64,000 nt of DNA from the NCBI GenBank assembly GCA_963920575.1, contig OY986973.1, forward strand, positions 23,895,760 through 23,959,759, given 5' to 3'. The first letter of the stretch is position 1. Each line of letters starts with the position of its first letter. This DNA comes from Narthecium ossifragum (lineage: Eukaryota; Streptophyta; Magnoliopsida; Dioscoreales; Nartheciaceae). Both the position numbers and the translations under genes were made by a program. Below, piece after piece: positions 57,281-64,000 of this stretch. The notes under the pieces were generated by a model. It saw only the letters and a program-made list of their open reading frames with translations. It searched no databases and had not been told where the DNA came from.

Positions 57281-60200
57281 ATGCCGTCGGACGGATCTCA
57301 ATCGTTGGATGTCGCAGCCGGAGCGTCGCAGCCGGTGGTGGCGATCAAGGTGGTAGCGGGGAGCTCGAAGGCGGAGGAGTGGGGGTCCGCGATGCTCCAG
57401 GCCGGGGACGTGGTTGAGGAGATCAAGCTGGGGGATTCCACGTCGCCGTCGGTGAAAGCCCCCTTTAAAGGCGGGCGCTCAGGTGTTCAGAAGCTTCTCC
57501 ACCAAGCCTTCAAGCGCGGGGAGACATCGATCCACGTCCGCGCCCGGAGGGGCCAGAGCGAGCCGTTCGTGGTCGAGCTCCAGGGGTGCCTCGTACCTCA
57601 CGAAGGTGGCAGCAGCGGAGGTGGGAGTAGCCGCCGGCAGTACGTCATCCGGTCGATCCACGACCCCAACTACGCCGTCGGCTTCATCGACAGCGTCGAA
57701 AGCGAGTGCATCGCTCTCCAGGGTGAGTTTTTCTTCTTCTCGGGCCCCACCAAAATCGTCTCTTCCCATTGTCTGGTTTCTTTTGTGAGTCACCTTTTAA
57801 GTTTCTTTTTGTTTGTGACTTCGTTCGTGTGGACACAGTCTGGGCCCTACTGGATTTCCCTTTTCTCATTGGTTGGTTTCTTTTCTGGTCACTTTTTCAA
57901 TAGTGGATCTTTGGAATAGTGTGGACGTACCGCAGTGGGGTTGGCACGGGCCGGCCTTTGTTGACTCAAACAAATTGCTTTATAGAAACAAGGCCCCTAG
58001 TATCTTGTTATCTAGGAAAATATGTGTGTTTACACAGAGTGCGGACTTGATCATTTCAATACTTTATGTTTGGGTTTTTAGTTTGAGAATCCCATTCACT
58101 GTGTAAGTCAACTTTGAGCTCATTGGATATAAATTACTTCAATACTTTATATTTTTGGGTTTTTAGTTTGAGATTCCAATTCATTGTGTGAGTCAACTTT
58201 GAGCTTTTTGGATATGAATTCCTATGTTGTTTAGATGTGTGTTTTAGAAACACCGGCGGCAATAATTAGAAATATAGATGATCGATGAAACTGATACAGC
58301 TTCAAGTTAAGCCCAGTTCATAAACTAATAAGCGAAATTGTGGTGTTGTTTTGTGTTTTTGATGAAATTTATTGATTGATTGGTTAATCAGATTATGTTT
58401 CTTTGAAGCTCTTTTTTCTGCCTTTCTTGTGGAAAGAGGCAAATTTAGTGTCACTAGAATGTTATCAGATACTTTTGTTAGATTTTTTTTAAAAATTATC
58501 AGTTTTATGAAACTCTGATTAAATTACAGTTTTATGTACTCTGATTACTGGGATTGGATGGTCTAGGCAATTGAATAATTGCAAACTGGATCCCCTTAGT
58601 GGTATCTTATTCATCAGCCACATGAGACCATGTTCACCATCCACATGATTGCTCACACTTTTGTTAGATTAGCCATTCCTTGATATTTAAGTATGCTTAA
58701 TATCAAAGTTGTGTTGTGTTCCCTAGAAAACCTGCTTTCGGCTACCTGTTTGAGGGATTTAAGGCGTGTGATATCTTAAATTAAAGCTGCATGTGCTCCA
58801 CTTGTGCCAAAATTGAATTTAAAAGCCTACTGGTGTAGTGTAGATCTCCCTCAGTAGACTATTATGAATCATAACAGGAGTTTAATACAGGTTGTAAACA
58901 GAAGCTGAATTTTTTAACTGATTCCTCCAACTGTTCAAAATATCTTAATCTGTGCACATATGTACATCAACGAATTCTTTGAAGGATTATAAGGTTCTCT
59001 CTGAGTAAAATGAAGAATATACCGAGTAACAGAGTATTGGATTCTTCGTGCTCCTTGTGTAGGTTCAAGGTCTACGAGGGTTGTCAGTGCACTGAGCCAA
59101 GCCCAACTTCAGGACGGTTACGTGTCGTACCCGTGGGAGAAGAAGATGAGGGAGGAGCTACCTGTACAGAGCTCGAGCTGTTTCCTGTCGCTGCTTATCC
59201 TGCCTAAGGCATTGAATGCCATGTCCAATCGTTACAACTCGCTGGAGGACACACTGGCCCGTGCCAACGCTTGGCTTTTCTCCACCCAGGCTTCTGGTGT
59301 TCCAATTGTGTTCATGAATGTCCAGATTGAGGCCTTACTAACCAAGGTAAACAAAACTAGCTTTTCACCATAAGACTTCTAGTTTATTTTGGCTTTAGAA
59401 CTAATCTAAGAGTATGGTAATAAAAGATTCACTGAGTATTGCTATTATATGTTCTGTTTTATAGATCTCTGGAGAGACGGCATCTGCAACTGTGAATGCA
59501 GGGTCCCTGGCTGATCTCTCGAACCTGGGAAATGCTAGCCTTTATGGATTTGAGGACTACCATGGAGTAGACATTGGGGTGGTGAGGGCTGTCCGGCTTT
59601 GGTACACTCCGGTTGCTGGAGAACTGCCAGTGGAGATTAATCTACAGGCAGGAGACTCCAGGCTTGGCTTTGCCATTAGCCGCACAGAAGAGGTAATCTT
59701 CATATACATCTTGTGTTGATCAAAGGTTCAACTCTCTAGTTTTTAGCTTTCCACATCGTATGCTTAATTCAGTACATCTTTCAAAAAGAATCGCTTACAA
59801 GTTATAGATAGTGCACTTTAATCTATTCATGGCAAAGCAAGCATTATTAATTATGTCGCTTAAGAAATCTTCATGTCTCTGATTTCTATCTCAAGAACGT
59901 AGAGATTGTAAACATGATCCACCTTTGGCAACCTCTCAGGATTCATACATCGCTTCTTTGATTTTTAACATAGATTTTTTTGCAGGGCTTCATCTACATA
60001 TCTTCAGTCACTGAAGACGACGATCCTGGGGTGGCATCGACAAGGTCAGGACTCAGAGAACTCTATAGAGAGGCTACAAGGGCATCTAAGCGGCTTGTCA
60101 TCTCCAGGGTGTCAAACGAGAAGATCCTCCCATGGATGGTGTCTTCGGCAGGAGCCATCCGGTGCTTTGACACAGTCTCCCTCAGCAAGAAGCTCTCCCT

Positions 60201-60447
60201 CCACCGCCACGCTCTCAGGCCAATATTGATCCATGTGCTCTTGTGGGAGCGGCCATCACCTGTTTTAAGCAATATGCCATCATTTAGTAGGTCTCCGATG
60301 CCGATGACGCCGCCTCACCCTCCGGCAGCTGATCCGGAGCTAGTTTACGATGATCAGCCTGAGGCAGTTGTCGAGAGGGGCACCGCGGCCGCCGGTGACA
60401 CATCCTTCAGATTCACCGAGTTCGGCGTTTCCAACAACTGGGTTTAA
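57281..60447 (+). CDS. Conserved plant protein of unknown function
   Basis: Four exons, 57281-57722, 59063-59346, 59465-59692 and 59986-60447, encode 471 residues with consistent phases. I recognise the family as widespread in land plants but know no function. Ordered blocks: a Ser/Gly-rich start with PFKGGRSGVQKLLHQAFKRG, YVIRSIHDPNYAVGFIDSVE, ALSQAQLQDGYVSYPWEKKM, SSCFLSLLILPKALN, GVPIVFMNVQIEALLTKISG, YGFEDYHGVDIGVVRAVRLW and a C-terminal RLGFAISRTEEGFIYISSV. The last resembles the GLGF loop and following strand of PDZ domains, which is an inference. There is no signal peptide or membrane span. The C-terminus after about 410 is Pro-rich and variable. The start has a GA-rich leader directly before it. 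It looks intact. Confidence 0.9.
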
Positions 60448-61110
60448 CTTCCTCCTATGGGTTCTATACTCTCTACTTTGTATATATTGGGTGTGTGTGA
60501 TCAGGTCTTGTTTGTTTCATCCGGTCAGTCTTCAGCTTGTGCTTGCAGCGCAACAAAATAATAATCCAATATAGGAAAGTGTCTTCACTTTGTGGTATTG
60601 TAGAGTACTGTTAGATGTAATTCACTTGGACAGGTGAATTAATGTTGTATGGCTTCTTGCAAGTATGATCAGCCATCATGTATTGATGTTGCTCTTGTAT
60701 GATTATAGACGTGAATGATATGCAGGGTTTGTCTATGGTTATTCCCTTTCATATTAAAATTTCCTTCCTCAGAGGTCAGTTATGCATACTGCAAAGAGGT
60801 GGCAGCTTATGAGTGACTTATCTAGCAAGCTCATTGGGCTAGCTGTTCGTCCTGGAGACTTGAAGCTCTTCGTCCATCGTCGGATTTGGATCGAAGGGCT
60901 GATACGTAAAGATCATATGCATGGTTCACCAGATTGGACGTAACTCGATCTAGCTTCCCTCCCTCATGAGATATGAACTTGTTAACTGCTCAGAACCAAT
61001 CCAAAGCCAATGCTTTCCTTGCAGGGTTTCAGTTACACACCAAATGGCCTCACCACCAGAACCCTAGCTAGCTATCATGACAACCCCATGATGACCTCCC
61101 TCTCTTATCA
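60448..61110. other. Intergenic between unknown gene and LTP
   Basis: 3' UTR of the upstream gene, then about 400 bp without a feature I can support. Confidence 0.45.
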
Positions 61111-61114
61111 TCCT

Positions 61115-61122
61115 TATATATA
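61115..61122 (+). promoter_or_regulatory. TATA box of the lipid transfer protein gene
   Basis: TATATATA lies 68 bp before the start codon at 61190, good spacing for a short plant leader. Confidence 0.65.
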
Positions 61123-61189
61123 GCCATAGACACACTTCACTGCTCTTCAGATCGATTAAGTTGCTATCTAGATTTAGTTCATTGAAGAA

Positions 61190-61685
61190 ATGAAGATTGT
61201 CGCGTGGATCGTGATAATGGCGGCGGCAGTGACGCTGCTGGGTGGCCCGGCGATGGCCCAGGGGAACTGCGGGACTACCTTCTTCGCGGCGCTCATGCAG
61301 CTGATGCCGTGCAGGCCGGCGGTGGCGCCGTTCAGCCCGGCCCTGCCGAGCGAGGCGTGCTGCAACGCCGTCCGGACCCTCGGCCAGCCTTGTCTCTGCG
61401 TGCTCACCAGCGGGCCGCCGATCACCGGCGTCGACCGCAACATGGCCCTGCAGCTCCCCGCCAAGTGCACCGTCAACTTCGAGCCATGTGAGCTTCTAAT
61501 CAAAAGTTAGTACTGCATGGGAATTCTTAATTAAACACGTACTTAATTTAATTGATCCCATATCTGATATCATACAACTTGATTAATTGATCTCATTAAT
61601 TATAGCCATATAACTGAGATCTTTTGATTGGTCTTATTAATTGTTGTTTATCTATTGCATGTTTGCAGGCAATGGAAGGGTTTAA
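61190..61685 (+). CDS. Small secreted lipid transfer protein (8-Cys, DIR1-like type)
   Basis: Secreted carrier of lipids in the apoplast. Two exons, 61190-61487 and 61669-61685, encode 104 residues; the second contributes only a Cys, NGRV and the stop. Residues 1-24 are a clear signal peptide (MKIVAWIVIMAAAVTLLGG, cleavage after AMAQ). The eight-cysteine pattern is complete: C27-x13-C41-x15-C57C58-x9-C68-L-C70-x22-C93-x6-C100. The last cysteine exists only if the intron is spliced (CCAT|GTGAGC, acceptor TTGCAG). A hydrophobic residue in CLC fits type-2/DIR1-like LTPs. No GPI signal. The coding GC is very high, unlike the AT-rich flanks. Confidence 0.93.
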
Positions 61686-61689
61686 GCAA

Positions 61690-62940
61690 GGAATTAAGAC
61701 TGATCATGCAACACTTAGCTTCCTGAAATAAGCTCTAGATGAGGAGCAGTTTATATATTTCCACGTCTTCCTATATGTATTATCTCTACTTAATTAGGAT
61801 GATCACTAATCTATGTAATAAGAGATTAGATCTCTCAGTCTAGCTAGCTACATGTCTGATGTACGTCTCTTACATTTATATATCCAGCTACTTTAATTAT
61901 TTCAACAAGTCTTTGGTACAATAATTATCTCATGAAAAAAATGGGCTATTAGTTTTCCCAACCAGGGGATGCAATAATATTTGGTAATAATTTGACAAAA
62001 AAATTTTCCTGCTTGATATATATAAATAAAAACCTCTTTTAGATGACTTTATAAAGCTAAAAGGCCATTTGTAATCCTCATACATGGCGAAAAATACAAT
62101 TTTTTCTTAAAGTTAAAAATATTAAATTTCAAAAGGAAAGCCTACGTACTGTTGGGTTGAGCATGGCGAGTCCAATCCAGATACTATCGTTTCTCTATAC
62201 TGCCATTATATTTGTAGACGTGGGATTTCAAATATATAGTTGGAAAACAACTCTTTATCCAAATATACGGTTGATTCATGATCTTATGCCACGTGCATCT
62301 CATTTATTGACGACTCTTCATGAAAGTAGGTGACTTAATAGGCCAGTTGAGTTCTTTTAAATTAATGGTTCATGTTATTAGAGAATGTAATGAGAGTGGT
62401 CCGATTATCCGAAGGTGGTTGCCGCCTAGTTTTCTCAATGGTAGCCTTCGGGCTAAAAAATAACGAATGATATCCACTGAGGAGTACTATTTCAGGAATA
62501 GTCTTGCATTCACAAGTGCATCCACACGTACGTACGAGTGCGATTAGAAATGGGGACATTTGTACGTGTGATTTAAAGTTCATTTAAGGCGCCCAACCGA
62601 ATTTTGGACGACGTACTGACTTGTTATGGCCACAACCAGATATTGGACCTTGACCTTGACTATATTTCTTTATTAGTAGAAATTAGTAGCAAACAAGTAG
62701 CAAACGTGTTCGAGCCAAAGAGGTAATGAGTAATGACATACTATAATTTCTTAATTTAAAGCCACCTAACGGATAGACCAGTTAAATTCCTGTTTTTTAA
62801 CCGTAAATTTTGTCCTGAGATAGAGTTCTCAGGAATATTCACCCGAGAGAAAAATAGAGAAGAAAAAATTATTAAAAGGGTAATAATATCATATAACCCC
62901 CTGAAAACATTCTAAATATCAGAAACCCCCTACATTGCTG
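61690..62940. other. Intergenic between LTP and P450
   Basis: LTP 3' UTR followed by AT-rich DNA. No open frame with support, no clear inverted-repeat element. Confidence 0.45.
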
Positions 62941-62994
62941 ACAATTATATAAGAATATAGAGAGAGCTTGCATGCTATCTTTCTATTGATCATC

Positions 62995-63930
62995 ATGATG
63001 GAAGAAGGATTCAATGCTATCCTTCTTCTCTCTATCTTCATCAGCACTCTTCCAACTATCATGCTCATCAAATCCATCCTCTCCCGCCGCCGGCTCCACC
63101 GCCGCCTTCCGCCGGGCCCTCCTGCCCTCCCCATCATCGGCCACCTCCACCACCTCCTCGGCTCGTCCCCCCACCGCGCATTCCACGCCCTCGCCGTCCG
63201 CTACGGCCCTCTGATCCACGTCCGCCTCGGCTCCACTTTGTGTGTCCTCGCCTCCTCCCCGGAGGCGGCCCGCGAGCTCCTCCGCGGCCATGACCAGGCC
63301 GTCGCCTACCGTCCGGAGTCGACCGCCACCCGCCGCTTCGCCTACGGAACCGCTGGGTTCGCCTTCGCGCCTTACGGCGCCTACTGGAAGTTCATGCACA
63401 AGCTCTGCATGTCCGACCTCCTCAGCGGCCGCACCGTCCACCGCCTCCTCCCAGTGCGCCGCCGCGAGCTCCACCACCTCCTGCAGAGCCTCCTAAAGGC
63501 CTCCAAGGCCGGCGAGGAGGTCGACTTGAGCCGGGCGCTCATCGAGATGGTCAACAGCGTGATCACAAGGATGACGGCGCGCGCCGCCCCCTCCGTGGAG
63601 GCACTCAAACTGGTGAAGGAGGTGGCCGAGCTCGCCGGAGCGTTCAATCTCTCGGACCATATCCGCCTCCTTCGCCGGCTCGACGTCCAGGGACTGAACA
63701 AGAGGATCGTCGACGTTCACCGCAAGTTCGACGCCATGTTGGAGAGGATCATAGTCGCCAAAGAGGAGAGCAGGCGGCGGCGGCGGAGCAGCAGCATGGT
63801 GGAGCGAGGCGGCGCCGGAGAAGAGGAGGAGGTGAAGGATATCCTCGACATCTTGCTGGATGTTTCGGAAGCTAACAACAGTACTGCAGAGATCAAACTC
63901 ACCAGAGACAACATCAAAGGCTTCATTCTG
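62995..63930 (+). CDS. Cytochrome P450, CYP93-like, first exon only
   Basis: ER-anchored haem monooxygenase of the A-type (CYP71 clan). The exon encodes 312 residues up to the donor CTG|GTATAT in phase 0, just before the I-helix, where CYP93 genes typically have their intron. The N-terminal anchor is at about 8-27 (ILLLSIFISTLPTIMLI), the hinge PPGP at 39-42 (RRLPPGPPALPIIGHL), and the helix C region reads FAPYGAYWKFMHKLCMSDLL, close to CYP93 'YWKFMKKLC'. DNIKGFIL precedes the donor. AGTDT, ExxR and the haem-Cys loop lie outside the window. The start is the first of two adjacent Met codons (62995, 62998); an in-frame Met at 62968 would break the usual N-terminus. A TATA-like TTATATAAG is at 62945. 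CYP93 members include flavone synthases, but activity cannot be told here. Confidence 0.9.
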
Positions 63931-64000
63931 GTATATATATAATTGAAACTGTTGTTAATTAACAAGTGAGAGAGGTTAATGCATGCATGCATGTACGTGC

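Noticed and set aside
62983..63477. 164-codon minus-strand open frame
   Set aside because: Antisense shadow of the GC-rich P450 exon.

Overview
The window is nuclear DNA from a flowering plant. Genes are split by GT-AG introns, intergenic DNA is AT-rich and full of small transposons, and both strands carry plant-specific families (DYW-class PPR, bHLH, CYP93-like P450, 8-Cys lipid transfer protein, RLF-type cytochrome b5). Several genes have very GC-rich first exons (bHLH, P450, LTP) while others are AT-neutral. That bimodality suggests a monocot, probably not a grass; this is inference and the species is not identified. A 200-base run of N (43602-43801) shows it is a draft assembly. Exon coordinates below were built by hand from reading frame, splice-site consensus and family knowledge. 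In every multi-exon model the exon phases add up to an open frame.

Layout. 0.1-2.0 kb: 5' part of a polygalacturonase (-), cut by the left edge. 2.2-4.3 kb: degenerate repeats and a hAT-like element with an 8-bp target duplication. 4.6-8.2 kb: RLF-like cytochrome b5 gene (-), divergent from ribosomal protein eL31 (8.57-10.37 kb, +). 10.4-13.1 kb: no recognisable gene. 13.4-15.7 kb: DYW-type PPR gene (-). 16.0-20.7 kb: nested retroelements, namely a short retroposon, a damaged LINE and, inside the LINE, an LTR-retrotransposon derivative with an unusual inverted end. 22.0-23.6 kb: COM1/SAE2 (GR1) DNA-repair gene (+), followed by a Tourist-like element. 25.07-28.94 kb: bHLH transcription factor (-) with a 38-bp last exon beyond a repeat-filled intron. 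29-34.4 kb: intergenic, with a fold-back element and a hAT-like element. 34.5-40.1 kb: a complete 13-exon MurD-type ligase gene (+). 40.8-43.4 kb: SpoU/TrmL-like RNA methyltransferase (-), convergent with MurD. 43.6-44.5 kb: N gap, minisatellite and diverged duplications. 45.6-51.2 kb: SURP/G-patch splicing-factor-like gene (+). 52.0-52.8 kb: LRR fragment of a resistance gene, abutting a 0.84-kb minisatellite. 55.1-55.4 kb: retroelement RNase H remnant. 57.3-60.4 kb: conserved plant gene of unknown function (+). 61.2-61.7 kb: lipid transfer protein (+). 63.0-63.9 kb: first exon of a P450 (+), cut by the right edge.

The genes are independent transcription units, not a pathway cluster. Two relations stand out: COM1 and the SURP/G-patch gene are near neighbours, as I recall their Arabidopsis counterparts being, and MurD ends towards an RNA methyltransferase gene that may also encode an organelle-targeted protein. 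I found no convincing new multi-gene system. The observations most worth checking are the intact MurD gene, the head-to-head LTR element and the hidden bHLH exon.
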